From Leucobacter allii (lineage in GTDB: Bacteria; Actinomycetota; Actinomycetes; Actinomycetales; Microbacteriaceae): a DNA stretch of 64,000 nucleotides. A program made the translations under genes and the position numbers. Positions 23,794-31,971 of the stretch are shown piece by piece (the first letter of the stretch is position 1; each line of letters opens with the position of its first letter). The stretch lies in NCBI RefSeq assembly GCF_022919155.1, contig NZ_CP095045.1, forward strand, positions 744,001-808,000, given 5' to 3'. Below the pieces are notes generated by a model. The model saw nothing but the letters and a program-made list of their open reading frames with translations, was not told the DNA's origin and made no database searches.

Positions 23794-23807
23794 CGGTAAC
23801 GTTACCG
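23794..23807. promoter_or_regulatory. 14-bp perfect palindrome at a start codon
   Basis: CGGTAACGTTACCG, perfectly symmetric, ending 3 nt before the ATG of the 67-residue gene and containing its TAACGT -10-like box. Possible operator; the MarR gene at 23916 is the nearest regulator. Confidence 0.45.
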
Positions 23808-23915
23808 CGACCCTCGCGGATTATGGAAATGCACAGTCGGCCCACAGGAGTGGGGGGCGCTCCGCGCACGTCGCCGTGCATCGCCGGATCGGCCGCGGTG
23901 GGGGAGAATGGGAGG

Positions 23916-24425
23916 GTGCAGGCGGAACCGCGAGCGCCCCGAACGGGGGGTCATGACGAGCCGGCGCCCGGTGGGCGCGCGGCCGTCGAGCTCGCCGTGC
24001 TGCGCGCGGTCCGCCAGTTCGGCGACTCGCACGATCGGATGACGGGGTCCCTCCGCCACGGCATGGGCATGAACGCCTCCGACCTCGCCGCGCTGCGCCT
24101 CCTCGTCATCAGGGAGGATCAGGGCGCGCCGGTCACCCCGCGGGAGATCGCGCAGCACCTGCGCATCTCGACGGCATCGACGACGAAGCTCCTCGACCGG
24201 CTCGTCGCCGCCGGCCACGCGCGCCGCGAGCCGCATCCCCGGGACCGCCGCGCACGCGTCATCGCGCTCACGGAGGCGTCGCGGGCGGAGTTCTTCCGCC
24301 GCTACGGCAGCCGGCTCGCGGCGATGCGCGCCGCGGTCGCCGAGTTCGACGACGCGGAGCTGGAGATCGCGGAGCGCGTCATCCGCGCGGTGAGCGCGGC
24401 GATCGAGGCGGAGCCCGAGGACTGA
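23916..24425 (+). CDS. MarR-family transcriptional regulator
   Basis: A 169-residue MarR regulator. GTG 23916 lies 6 nt after GAGAAT (23904-23909), leaderless. The winged helix spans about residues 50-115 (MNASDLAALRLLV, ITPREIAQHLRISTAS-like, TKLLDRLVAAGHARREPHPRDRRARVI with the wing DRR). N- and C-terminal helices form the dimer. Divergent from the 67-residue gene, convergent with the epimerase-like gene. Confidence 0.88.
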   Translation: MQAEPRAPRTGGHDEPAPGGRAAVELAVLRAVRQFGDSHDRMTGSLRHGMGMNASDLAALRLLVIREDQGAPVTPREIAQHLRISTASTTKLLDRLVAAGHARREPHPRDRRARVIALTEASRAEFFRRYGSRLAAMRAAVAEFDDAELEIAERVIRAVSAAIEAEPED

Positions 24426-24426
24426 C

Positions 24427-25323
24427 TCAGCGCTCGAGCGCGGCCGCGACGGCCGCCTCGACCGTGTCGTGGCGGAAGGCGAAGCCCGTGCGGAGGAGCG
24501 CCGCCGGCACCGCATCGGCGTCCGCGAGCAAGAGCGAGTCCGCGGCGTCGCGTCCCAGCCCGAGCCGCAGCGCCCAGGCCGGGGCGGGCACGCCGAACGG
24601 GCGGCGCATGGCCCGCGCGAGCGCGCGGCCGATGTCGTTCGCCGTCGCGGGCGCCGGCCCGGTGAGGTTCACGGGGCCGGCGACGTCGGCGTCGATCAGG
24701 TGGCGGATCGCGCGCACCTCGTCGAGCAGGGAGAGCCACGGCCAGTGCTGCGCGCCGCCGCCGAGCGGTCCCCCGAGCCCGAGACGGGTCAGCGCGATGA
24801 GCGGCGCGAGCACCCCGCCGCGGTCGATGAGCGGAGCGGTGCGCAGCAGCACGACGCGCGCGGCGCCTTCCGCGGCGCGCGCCTCCCGCTCCCATGCGGT
24901 GCAGAGCTCGGCGAGGAAGGTGCTTCCCGCGCCCGAGGACTCGTCGAGCCGTTGGCCGGGCCGGTCGCCGTAGAAGCCGACCGCGGAAGCGGAGAGGAAG
25001 GGCGGCGCGTCCGTGCCGAGGGCCGTGACCGCCCGTGCGAGCGCTCGGGTGGGCCCGAGGCGGGAACTCCTGAGGAGTTCGCGCCGGCCGGGGGTCCAGG
25101 GCAGCCGTCCGATGCTCGCGCCGTTGAGTCCCACGACGGCGCGAGCCCCGGCGAGGACATCGGGATCGAGCGTCCCGCCCGTGAGCCACTCCGCCTCGTC
25201 GGGTCCTGCGGCGGGTCGGCGCACGAGGCGCACCACCCGGATCCCGTCGGCCTCGAGCGATGCGGCGAGGGCCCGGCCGATCAGGCCTGATCCTCCCGCC
25301 AGTACGACGTGCGGTGCGTCCAT
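24427..25323 (-). CDS. NAD-dependent epimerase-like protein (TIGR01777/SDR39U1 family)
   Basis: A 298-residue extended SDR of the YfcH/SDR39U1 group: VVLAGGSGLIGRALAASL Rossmann start, VVGLNGASIG, FLSASAVGFYG with the catalytic-site region, and a C-terminal DUF1731-like stretch (RRPFGVPAPAWALRLGLG). GGAGGAGG precedes the ATG at 7 nt. Conserved in bacteria and plastids (linked in plants to division) but with no settled reaction. It is followed by the endonuclease-V-like and MMPL genes on the same strand to its right, with a separate promoter. Confidence 0.87.
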   Translation of the reverse strand: MDAPHVVLAGGSGLIGRALAASLEADGIRVVRLVRRPAAGPDEAEWLTGGTLDPDVLAGARAVVGLNGASIGRLPWTPGRRELLRSSRLGPTRALARAVTALGTDAPPFLSASAVGFYGDRPGQRLDESSGAGSTFLAELCTAWEREARAAEGAARVVLLRTAPLIDRGGVLAPLIALTRLGLGGPLGGGAQHWPWLSLLDEVRAIRHLIDADVAGPVNLTGPAPATANDIGRALARAMRRPFGVPAPAWALRLGLGRDAADSLLLADADAVPAALLRTGFAFRHDTVEAAVAAALER

Positions 25324-25354
25324 GGTGCGCCTCCTCCGGCCTCTGTCCTCGATC

Positions 25355-25792
25355 CTACGCGCGCTCCCACGGCGCCACGGGCCCCGGTTCGACGACGAAG
25401 AGCGGGTGCGGGGTCGGCTCGGTGCCGTGCCAGCGCGCGGCGTCCTCCGGGCTGCGCGCCGCGAGCTTCGCGCCCAGGTGCCGCCACTCGAGCGCGAGTT
25501 GCCCGTCGGTGACCGCGAGCCTCGGGGCGTGCTCCGGGGCCGGCGCCGGGAGATCCACCCGAGAACGGTCGAAGCGGTAGCCGCGGCGATCCGCCTCGTC
25601 GGCGACGCCGTGGAGGTACGCCGTGATCGCGGCGAGCGGATCCGCGGCCTCCCGGAAGCGGTGCAGCTGCGGGTGGCTGCGGTACCCGCGGGTGCGCCCC
25701 GCGAGCACCGCCTGCGCGAGCAGGGTCTCGCGCCAGCAGGCGACGAGGCCCGCCCGGTCGAGGTGGCCGGGGTGGAGCGACCAGATCCTCAT
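25355..25792 (-). CDS. Pyrimidine-dimer glycosylase/endonuclease V-family protein
   Basis: A 145-residue protein beginning MRIWSLHPGHLDRAGLVACWRE, with LLAQAVLAGRTRGYRSHPQLHRF; this is the actinobacterial form annotated as pyrimidine dimer DNA glycosylase (PF03013-like). T4 endonuclease V catalyses base excision of UV cyclobutane dimers through its N-terminal amine. The bacterial homologues are little studied and the N-terminal residue after Met differs. Its ATG overlaps the TGA of the MMPL gene (shared base 25792), so the two are translationally coupled, an odd pairing. Confidence 0.75.
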   Translation of the reverse strand: MRIWSLHPGHLDRAGLVACWRETLLAQAVLAGRTRGYRSHPQLHRFREAADPLAAITAYLHGVADEADRRGYRFDRSRVDLPAPAPEHAPRLAVTDGQLALEWRHLGAKLAARSPEDAARWHGTEPTPHPLFVVEPGPVAPWERA

Positions 25793-28041
25793 CACCGCTC
25801 CGACGCGCCGGCGTCGTCCTCCGCGCCCGCGTGCCTGCCGTGCTCGGGGAGCGCGTGCGTCGGGGCGTGCGGCTCCGCGTCGCGTCGCGCCAGCCGCGAC
25901 GGCCACCAGATGGCCCGCCCGATGTCGGTCGCGAGCGCCGGCACGAGCAGCGAGCGCACGACGAAGGTGTCGAGCAGCACGCCGAAGGCGACGATGAACG
26001 CGATCTGCACGAGGAAGAGGATCGGGATCACGGACAGCGCCGCGAAGGTCGCCGCGAGCACGAGGCCGGCCGAGGTGATGACGCCGCCGGTGATGGTGAG
26101 GCCCCTGAAGATGCCCTCCCTGGTGCCGTGCCGCTTCGTCTCCTCCCGCACGCGCGTCATGAGGAAGATGTTGTAGTCGATGCCGAGGGCGACGAGGAAG
26201 ACGAAGCCGTAGAGCGGCACGGCGGGATCGGCGCCCGGGAAGTCGAAGACGCCGTTGAAGACGAGCGCGGCGACCCCGAGGGCCGTGCCGAAGGAGAGCA
26301 CGGTCGTGAGGATGAGGAGCACCGGCGCGAGGACCGATCGCAGCAGCAGCATGAGGATCACGAGGATCACGAGGAGCACGATCGGGATGATGAGGGTGCG
26401 GTCGTGGATCGAGGCCTGATTCGTGTCGACGGCGGTGGCCGTCACGCCGCCCACGATGGCGCCGTCCCCCGCCGCGTGCAGCTCGTCGCGCAGCTGCTCG
26501 ACCGTCGCCGCGGCGGCGTCCGAGTCGGCGGCGTCCGCGAGCGTCGCCTGGAGCAGCACCCGTCCCTCGGACACGGTCGGCTCGGGCGCCGGGGTGCCCG
26601 GGGGCCCGACCGCCGCGATCCCGTCCGACGTGACCGGGGCGCTGCCGCTCGGCGAGTCCGCGCTCGTGACCGCGATCGCGTCGACGCCGTCGGTCTCGCG
26701 CACGAGGTCCGCCGTCTCCTGCAGCGCATCTTCCGCCACGAGCACGTAGGCGGGGCTGCCGGAGCCGCCGGGGAAGTGCTCGCCGAGGACGGCCTGGCCG
26801 TCCCGCGCCTCGGAGGCGCCGATCACGAGATCGGACTGCGGCACGCCCTGCGCCTGCAGCTGGGTCACGCCTGCGGCACCGGCGACGAGCAGCACGAGGG
26901 TGACGATCCAGATGGGGCGGGGGTGTCGCTGGATCGCGCAGGCGAGCCTGCGCCACAGGCTCGCCTGGGGGAGCCCCTCCTCGGCGGCGACGCGCTCCGG
27001 CTCGTACGCGGGGCGCCGCGGCCAGTACGCGGCGCGGCCGAAGACGAAGAGGAGTGCGGGCAGCAGGGTGAGCGCCGCGAGCATCGCGAACACGATGCCG
27101 ATCGACGCGACGGGGCCGAGGGTGCTGTTCGACTTCAGGTCGCTGAGCAGCAGGCAGAGCAGACCGGCGATGACCGTGCCGCCGGAGGCGACGATCGGCT
27201 CGAAGGATCCCTTGATCGCCGCGATGACGGCCGCGCCTCGATCCTGCGTCACCCGGAGCTCCTCGCGGAAGCGCGCGACGAGCAGCAGAGAGTAGTCCGT
27301 GGCGGCGCCGATGACGAGGATGAAGAGGATGCCCTGGGTCTGGCCGCTGAGCAGCAGCACGCCGGCATCGGCGAGGTGCCACACGACGAGGAGGGCCACG
27401 CAGAGCGCGAAGAGGCTCGTGGCGAGCACGACGACGGGGAGCAGCAGGGAGCGGTAGACGATGACGAGGATGACGAGGACGGCGAGCAGCGCGACGAGCA
27501 GGAGGATGCCGTCGATCCCCGCGAAGCCCGCGACGAGATCCGCCGTGAAGCCGGCCGGTCCCGTCACGTGCACGTCGACGCCGTCGGGCGCGTCCGCGCG
27601 CAGCGTCTCGCCGAGCTCCGTGACGACGTCCGCGACCTCGGCGTCCGCGTCGATCGGCACGTAGAGCTGGGCGGCCTGGCCGTCCTCGGACGGGATGACG
27701 GGGGAGGGATCGCCGTTCACGCCCTCGAGGTCGGCCGCGTCGGCGGCCGCCGTCCCGAGCGCGTCGAGCTGCGCGGCGTCGAGCTCCTCGTCCGAGGAGA
27801 AGACGACGACCGCGGGGAGCGAGTCGTCGCCGAGGAAGCCCCCGAGCGACTCCTGGACCTCCGTGGCCTCGGCGGAGGAGGGGAGGTACGCGGTCTGGTC
27901 GTTCGAGGAGACCTCGTCGACCTTGCCGAAGAGGGGGCCGCCCATGCCGGCCCCCGCGAGCCACACGATCACGAGCAGGGCGGGCAGCAGCACGCGCAGC
28001 CAGCGGCGCCCCGTCGTTCGCTCGGTTGCGGTCTGCGGCAT
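25792..28041 (-). CDS. MMPL-family RND transporter
   Basis: A 749-residue MMPL/RND exporter with two repeats, each having one TM helix, a large extracytoplasmic loop and a block of five or six TM helices (first block about residues 170-370, second about 510-720). The motif KSNSTLGPVASIGIVFAMLAAL and GIDYNIFLMTRVREE, with the proton-relay Asp, are present. It exports lipids or hydrophobic drugs using the proton gradient. The start ATG 28041 follows GAGGAGG. Upstream lies a 19-bp palindrome. Such exporters usually have an adjacent TetR gene, but none is present. Confidence 0.88.
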   Translation of the reverse strand: MPQTATERTTGRRWLRVLLPALLVIVWLAGAGMGGPLFGKVDEVSSNDQTAYLPSSAEATEVQESLGGFLGDDSLPAVVVFSSDEELDAAQLDALGTAAADAADLEGVNGDPSPVIPSEDGQAAQLYVPIDADAEVADVVTELGETLRADAPDGVDVHVTGPAGFTADLVAGFAGIDGILLLVALLAVLVILVIVYRSLLLPVVVLATSLFALCVALLVVWHLADAGVLLLSGQTQGILFILVIGAATDYSLLLVARFREELRVTQDRGAAVIAAIKGSFEPIVASGGTVIAGLLCLLLSDLKSNSTLGPVASIGIVFAMLAALTLLPALLFVFGRAAYWPRRPAYEPERVAAEEGLPQASLWRRLACAIQRHPRPIWIVTLVLLVAGAAGVTQLQAQGVPQSDLVIGASEARDGQAVLGEHFPGGSGSPAYVLVAEDALQETADLVRETDGVDAIAVTSADSPSGSAPVTSDGIAAVGPPGTPAPEPTVSEGRVLLQATLADAADSDAAAATVEQLRDELHAAGDGAIVGGVTATAVDTNQASIHDRTLIIPIVLLVILVILMLLLRSVLAPVLLILTTVLSFGTALGVAALVFNGVFDFPGADPAVPLYGFVFLVALGIDYNIFLMTRVREETKRHGTREGIFRGLTITGGVITSAGLVLAATFAALSVIPILFLVQIAFIVAFGVLLDTFVVRSLLVPALATDIGRAIWWPSRLARRDAEPHAPTHALPEHGRHAGAEDDAGASER

Positions 28042-28088
28042 GCGGCCTCCTCGGGTCGATGGATCGGCCCGGGGCGGCGCCGATCAAC

Positions 28089-28107
28089 TAGCTAGATAAG
28101 CTAGCTA
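28089..28107. promoter_or_regulatory. 19-bp palindromic operator before the MMPL gene
   Basis: TAGCTAG, ATAAG, CTAGCTA: perfect 7-bp arms with a 5-bp centre, 48 nt upstream of the MMPL start in an AT-rich patch that should contain its promoter. Looks like a TetR-type site, but no TetR gene is adjacent. Confidence 0.65.
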
Positions 28108-28177
28108 AATCGTAGCGCGCATCTCCGCCGAGCGCGAACCCCGTGCGGCGGGCCCGGTCGCGGCGTAGCCTCGGGGT

Positions 28178-29680
28178 ATGGAGGAGCACGCCGAGTCCCT
28201 GCCGCGCTTCGCGGGCGCCGTGCTCGAGAGCGCCTTCGCCCGCCGTCTCCCGGAGATGGCCGTCCCCTTCCGCGCGGCCCGTCCGGAATCGCCGGAACTC
28301 GTGGAGCTCACCGAGCCCCTCGCACGCGAGCTCGGCCTCGACCCCGCCGCGCTCCGCGAGGAGCGCGGCGTACGGTTCCTCATCGGGAATGCGCTCGCCG
28401 CGGGCAGCGTGCCCGTCGCCCAGGCCTACGCCGGGCATCAGTTCGGGGGCTACTCGCCGCGCCTCGGCGACGGGCGGGCGCTGCTGCTGGGGGAGATCGC
28501 CGTGCCGGGCGATCCGACCGCGCGCCGCGTGGATCTCCATCTCAAGGGCTCCGGGCGCACGCCCTTCGCGCGGGCCGACGGCTTCGCGGCCCTCGGCCCG
28601 ATGCTGCGGGAGGTGCTCTTCGGCGAGGCGATGCACGCCCTCGGCGTCCCCACGAGCCGCGCCCTCGCGGTGGTGGCCACCGGGCGGCGGGTGCGCCGCG
28701 ACGCCGAGCTCCTCCCCGGAGCCGTCCTCGCGCGGGTCGCGGCGAGCCACCTGCGGGTCGGCAGCTTCCAGTACGCGCGGGCGAGCGGCGACCTCGGGCT
28801 TCTCGCGCGGCTCGTCGACTTCGCGATCGAGCGCCACGTCCCCGAGGGGGCGGGCGCCGAGCTGCCGGCCCGCGCGCTCCTCGCCGCCACCGTGCGCGCG
28901 CAGGCCGATCTCGTCGCGCGATGGATGCTCGTCGGCTTCGTGCACGGCGTCATGAACACCGACAACACGACGATCTCCGGGGAGACCATCGACTACGGCC
29001 CGTGCGCATTCATCGACGCCTACGATCCCGAGGCGGTCTTCAGCTCGATCGACCACGGGGGCCGCTACGCCTACGGCAGGCAGCCGGGCATCGCGGGCTG
29101 GAACCTCACGCGCTTCGCCGAGACCCTCCTCCCGCTGCTCGCGCCCGAGCCGGAGGCGGCGGAGGAGATCGCGCTCGCGGAGCTCGGCCGCTACCCGGAG
29201 CGCTTCACCGCGTCATGGGATGCGGGCATGCGCGAGAAGCTCGGAATCGCGGAGGCCGCGCAGCGCGCGGGGATGGGGGACGACGCGCTCGCGGAGCTCA
29301 CCGGCGGGCTCCTGGACGACCTCCGCACGCACCGTATCGACTACACGCTCGCATTCCGCGAGCTCGCAGAGGCCGCCCGCGGCGACGCCGCGGCGTTCCG
29401 CGCGCGCTACCCCGGCACCGCGGCGCCCGGCGCGTGGTTCGCGCGCTGGCTCGCGCTCGACCCCGACGCCGCGGCGATGGACCGGGTGAACCCCGTGGTG
29501 ATCCCGCGTAACCATCTCGTCGATCCCGCCCTCGACGCCGCCGAATCTGGCGAGCCCGGCCCGTTCCGCGAGCTCCTCGCGGCCGTCCGTACGCCCTTCG
29601 CTGTGCGGCCGGGCGGAGAGCGCTTCGCGGCGGGGCCGCCGCCCGGGGCGCCTCGCCACGTCACCTTCTGCGGCACCTGA
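28178..29680 (+). CDS. selO: SelO/YdiU protein adenylyltransferase
   Basis: A 500-residue pseudokinase-fold AMPylase. [40 protein letters not shown] (nucleotide-binding), [24 protein letters not shown], and [22 protein letters not shown] (metal-binding Asn/Asp, inverted active site) are all intact. SelO transfers AMP to Ser/Thr/Tyr of redox proteins. The bacterial form lacks the C-terminal selenocysteine of eukaryotes, as here. ATG 28178 is 6 nt after TAGCCT (28166-28171), leaderless. Confidence 0.92.
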   Translation: MEEHAESLPRFAGAVLESAFARRLPEMAVPFRAARPESPELVELTEPLARELGLDPAALREERGVRFLIGNALAAGSVPVAQAYAGHQFGGYSPRLGDGRALLLGEIAVPGDPTARRVDLHLKGSGRTPFARADGFAALGPMLREVLFGEAMHALGVPTSRALAVVATGRRVRRDAELLPGAVLARVAASHLRVGSFQYARASGDLGLLARLVDFAIERHVPEGAGAELPARALLAATVRAQADLVARWMLVGFVHGVMNTDNTTISGETIDYGPCAFIDAYDPEAVFSSIDHGGRYAYGRQPGIAGWNLTRFAETLLPLLAPEPEAAEEIALAELGRYPERFTASWDAGMREKLGIAEAAQRAGMGDDALAELTGGLLDDLRTHRIDYTLAFRELAEAARGDAAAFRARYPGTAAPGAWFARWLALDPDAAAMDRVNPVVIPRNHLVDPALDAAESGEPGPFRELLAAVRTPFAVRPGGERFAAGPPPGAPRHVTFCGT

Positions 29681-29718
29681 ACGCACCAGGTCTACGGAAA
29701 TAGTCGTAAAATGGCAAT

Positions 29719-29746
29719 TTGACAACTGGATCGGTTGCGATATGCT
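29719..29746 (+). promoter_or_regulatory. Promoter of the PACE-type transporter gene
   Basis: TTGACA (29719-29724), 16 nt, TATGCT (29741-29746), in an AT-rich patch after selO. The message would have a roughly 75-nt leader before the GTG start. Confidence 0.6.
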
Positions 29747-29829
29747 CGTTATGTCGATGTAACCCGCGTTCTTCGAGGCCCGCCGCAAGCGGCGGCTCCG
29801 CGGCATCGGCTCGAGTTGGAGTGATACCC

Positions 29830-30345
29830 GTGACCGCCCCAGGCCACACCCCGGGCATGTCGATGCCCGCGACCCGTCCCGTCCCGGCCCCCGAGGCGCC
29901 CGCCGCCCCGAGGCGCCCGTTCGCCGGCAGGCCCGTGCTCAGGCGCGTGGTCTTCGTCATCGGCTACGAGGCGCTCAGCGTTCTCTGCACCGTGCTCGTG
30001 CTCGGCGCGCTGCTCGGGCACGGCGGCGGCGAGTCGACGCTCACCGCGATCCTGCTCTCCACCGTCGCAACGCTCTGGAACTACGTGTGGAACACCGCCT
30101 ACGAGGCGTGGGAACGCCGCTTCGGCGCCGGCGGACGCGGGCCGCTCGCGCGCGCGGTGCACGCGCTCGGCTACGAGGGGGGCGTGCTCGTGTTCACGAT
30201 CCCGCTCGTCGCGCTCATGCTCGGCGTCGGCCTGCTCGAGGCCGTCATGATCGAGGGGGGCCTCCTCGTCTTCTTCCTCGTGTTCACGGTCGTCTACACC
30301 TGGGCGTTCGACCGCCTCTTCGGGCTTCCCGAGTCCGCCGCCTGA
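29830..30345 (+). CDS. PACE-family (AceI-like) biocide efflux protein
   Basis: A 171-residue four-TM protein made of two bacterial transmembrane pair domains (PF05232-like): RRVVFVIGYEALSVLCTVLV with TLWNYVWNTAYEAWERR, and RAVHALGYEGGVLVFTIPLV with a FTVVYTWAFDRLFG end. The repeated (R)xxHxxGYE and W-N/F-D patterns match AceI chlorhexidine exporters. GTG 29830 has GGAG 8 nt upstream and follows a clear TTGACA promoter. The family was described from Proteobacteria; occurrence in an actinobacterium is notable. Substrate here unknown. Confidence 0.8.
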   Translation: MTAPGHTPGMSMPATRPVPAPEAPAAPRRPFAGRPVLRRVVFVIGYEALSVLCTVLVLGALLGHGGGESTLTAILLSTVATLWNYVWNTAYEAWERRFGAGGRGPLARAVHALGYEGGVLVFTIPLVALMLGVGLLEAVMIEGGLLVFFLVFTVVYTWAFDRLFGLPESAA

Positions 30346-30391
30346 CCCCGCGCGGTCGACGCGCGTCCGTCCCCGCCGTAGGCTGGGGCGC

Positions 30392-31036
30392 ATGGCACGC
30401 ATCATCCTCTTCGGCGGGCACGGCAGGGTCGCTCTGCTGCTCGAGCCTATCCTCTCCGGGCGCGGCGACGAGGTCACCGCCGTGATCCGCAACCCCGACC
30501 ACGCGGCCGCGGTCGCCGCAGCGGGCGCGACCCCGCGGGTGGCCGACGTCGAGGCGCTGGGCATCGACGCGCTCGCCGAGCTCATCGCGGGGCACGACGC
30601 CGTCGTCTGGTCCGCGGGCGCGGGCGGGGGCGACCCCGCGCGCACCCGCGCGGTGGACCGCGACGCCGCGATCCGCACCATGGACGCCGCCGAGCGCGCG
30701 GGGGTGCGGCGCTACGTCATGGTCTCCTACTTCGGGGCGGCCGAGGATCACGGCGTCGATCCCGGGAATCCGTTCTTCGCCTACGCCGAGGCGAAGGCCG
30801 CGGCCGACGCGCGACTGCGCGCCTCGGGGCTCGACTGGACGGTGCTCGGACCGAGCGGGCTCACCTTCGATCCCGCTGGCGGGCGCATCGACGCCGGGGC
30901 CGAGGAGGCCGGAAGCGTGGCGCGGGGAGACGTCGCGGCCGTCATCGCGGCCGTGCTCGAGGACGACGGCACGGTCGGGCGCACGATCCGCTTCAACGGC
31001 GGCGACACGCCGATCGCCGCCGCCATTCGGCAGTGA
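30392..31036 (+). CDS. NAD(P)-binding SDR/NmrA-like protein
   Basis: A 214-residue atypical SDR. IILFGGHGRVALLLEPILSGRG is the nucleotide-binding motif, VVWSAGAGGG the next strand, and VMVSYFGA with FAYAEAKAAADARL replaces the Tyr-x-x-x-Lys site in the YwnB/BVR-B style. ATG 30392 lies 7 nt after TAGGCT (30379-30384), leaderless. Relatives reduce flavins or quinones or act as regulators; not resolved. Confidence 0.85.
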   Translation: MARIILFGGHGRVALLLEPILSGRGDEVTAVIRNPDHAAAVAAAGATPRVADVEALGIDALAELIAGHDAVVWSAGAGGGDPARTRAVDRDAAIRTMDAAERAGVRRYVMVSYFGAAEDHGVDPGNPFFAYAEAKAAADARLRASGLDWTVLGPSGLTFDPAGGRIDAGAEEAGSVARGDVAAVIAAVLEDDGTVGRTIRFNGGDTPIAAAIRQ

Positions 31037-31108
31037 TGAGCGCCCCGTCCTCCGGGCGTCGCGGATCGATGGCGTCTGCGGGCGACTCCGCGCGGATCCC
31101 GCGCCCAC

Positions 31109-31126
31109 ATTTGAATTACTCAAAAT
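31109..31126. promoter_or_regulatory. Fur/PerR-type operator
   Basis: ATTTGA-ATTAC-TCAAAAT, an AT-rich palindrome (core arms TTTGA/TCAAA) that overlaps the -35 box of the fur-like gene, consistent with autorepression. Confidence 0.65.
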
Positions 31127-31139
31127 AAAGGGCTAGGGT
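31111..31139 (+). promoter_or_regulatory. Promoter of the Fur-family gene
   Basis: TTGAAT (31111-31116), 17 nt, TAGGGT (31134-31139); ATG at 31147 follows after 7 nt. Confidence 0.7.
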
Positions 31140-31146
31140 AGAGGAC

Positions 31147-31569
31147 ATGGAGACGAGCATCGGGACGGCATTGCGCGATGCCGGATTGCGTGCGACCGCT
31201 GGCCGGGTCGCCGTGCTCGACGCGCTCGCCTCCATGCCCCACTCGGACGCGGAACGCGTGTTCCGAGTGGTCGCTCGCGAGCTGCCGACCACGTCGATCC
31301 AGTCGGTGCACAACATCCTCGCGGATCTGACGGCGGCGGGACTCATCCGCCGGATCGAACCGGCAGGATCCGCGGCGCTGTACGAGCGGCGCGTGCACGA
31401 CAACCATCACCACGTCGTCTGCTCCTCCTGCGGAGCGGTGTCCGACGTGGACTGCGTCGTCGGGCATGCGCCGTGCCTCGCCCCGTCGTCATCGGCGGGG
31501 TTCACCGTCCAGACCGCCGAGGTCACGTTCTGGGGCCTCTGCCCCGAGTGCCAGGCCGCGGCCGTCTAA
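31147..31569 (+). CDS. Fur-family transcriptional regulator (FurA/PerR-like)
   Basis: A 140-residue Fur-family repressor. The winged helix is at about residues 5-80 (LRDAGLRATAGRVAVLDAL, SIQSVHNILADLTAAGLIRRI). The metal sites include the HDNHHHVVCSSCG segment with its CxxC, and CPEC near the C-terminus completes the structural zinc site. HHH rather than HHHH and the short size resemble actinobacterial FurA. No katG is adjacent. Its own promoter carries a Fur-like palindrome, so it is probably autoregulated. Iron versus peroxide sensing cannot be told. Confidence 0.88.
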   Translation: METSIGTALRDAGLRATAGRVAVLDALASMPHSDAERVFRVVARELPTTSIQSVHNILADLTAAGLIRRIEPAGSAALYERRVHDNHHHVVCSSCGAVSDVDCVVGHAPCLAPSSSAGFTVQTAEVTFWGLCPECQAAAV

Positions 31570-31586
31570 GCCCGCATCGACGAACC

Positions 31587-31611
31587 CGCCGCCCCCTCGA
31601 GGTCGGCGGCG
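31587..31611. terminator. Hairpin between convergent fur-like and GNAT genes
   Basis: CGCCGCC (31587-31593) pairs with GGCGGCG (31605-31611) around CCTCGAGG; could terminate both converging transcripts. Confidence 0.4.
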
Positions 31612-31641
31612 CCGGCGGCCGGGAGTCCGACGGCGCCCGGC

Positions 31642-31971
31642 TTACGCCGCGTCGTCCGGCCAGTCCACGTCGGCCACGAACCCCGGGTGGCGCCGCAGCC
31701 ATGCGGCGACGAAGGGGCAGTGCGGCACGATCGTGCGCCCGAGCTCCCGGCTGCGGGTGAGCGCGGCCTCCACGAGCGTCCCGCCCAAGCCGCGGCCGGA
31801 GAATGCCGGATCGACCTCGGTGTGCACGAAGTCGAAGGCGCCGTCCGCGCGTTCGCGGTAGGCGGCGAAGCCGGCGTCGACGCCGTCCGTCTCGATGACG
31901 AAGCGCCTGGCCGCCTCGTCGTGCCGGACGCGGGCCGTTCCCGCTCCGTCCTCGCGGTGCTGCTCGGTCAT
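31642..31971 (-). CDS. Short GNAT-type N-acetyltransferase (YjdJ-like)
   Basis: A 109-residue minimal GNAT protein of the COG2388 type: FVIETDGVDAGFAAYRERADG, FVHTEVDPAFSGRGLGGTLVEAAL with the acetyl-CoA loop (RGLGGTL), and PHCPFVAAWLRRHPGF at the end. Its ATG overlaps the stop of the pirin gene (ATGA), so it is the second gene of a two-gene operon. Confidence 0.88.
   Translation of the reverse strand: MTEQHREDGAGTARVRHDEAARRFVIETDGVDAGFAAYRERADGAFDFVHTEVDPAFSGRGLGGTLVEAALTRSRELGRTIVPHCPFVAAWLRRHPGFVADVDWPDDAA

Noticed and set aside
25831..28095. 754-codon plus-strand open frame opposite the MMPL gene
   Set aside because: Composed mostly of charged runs (Asp, Glu, His, Arg); it mirrors the codon bias of the real minus-strand membrane protein and has no domain.
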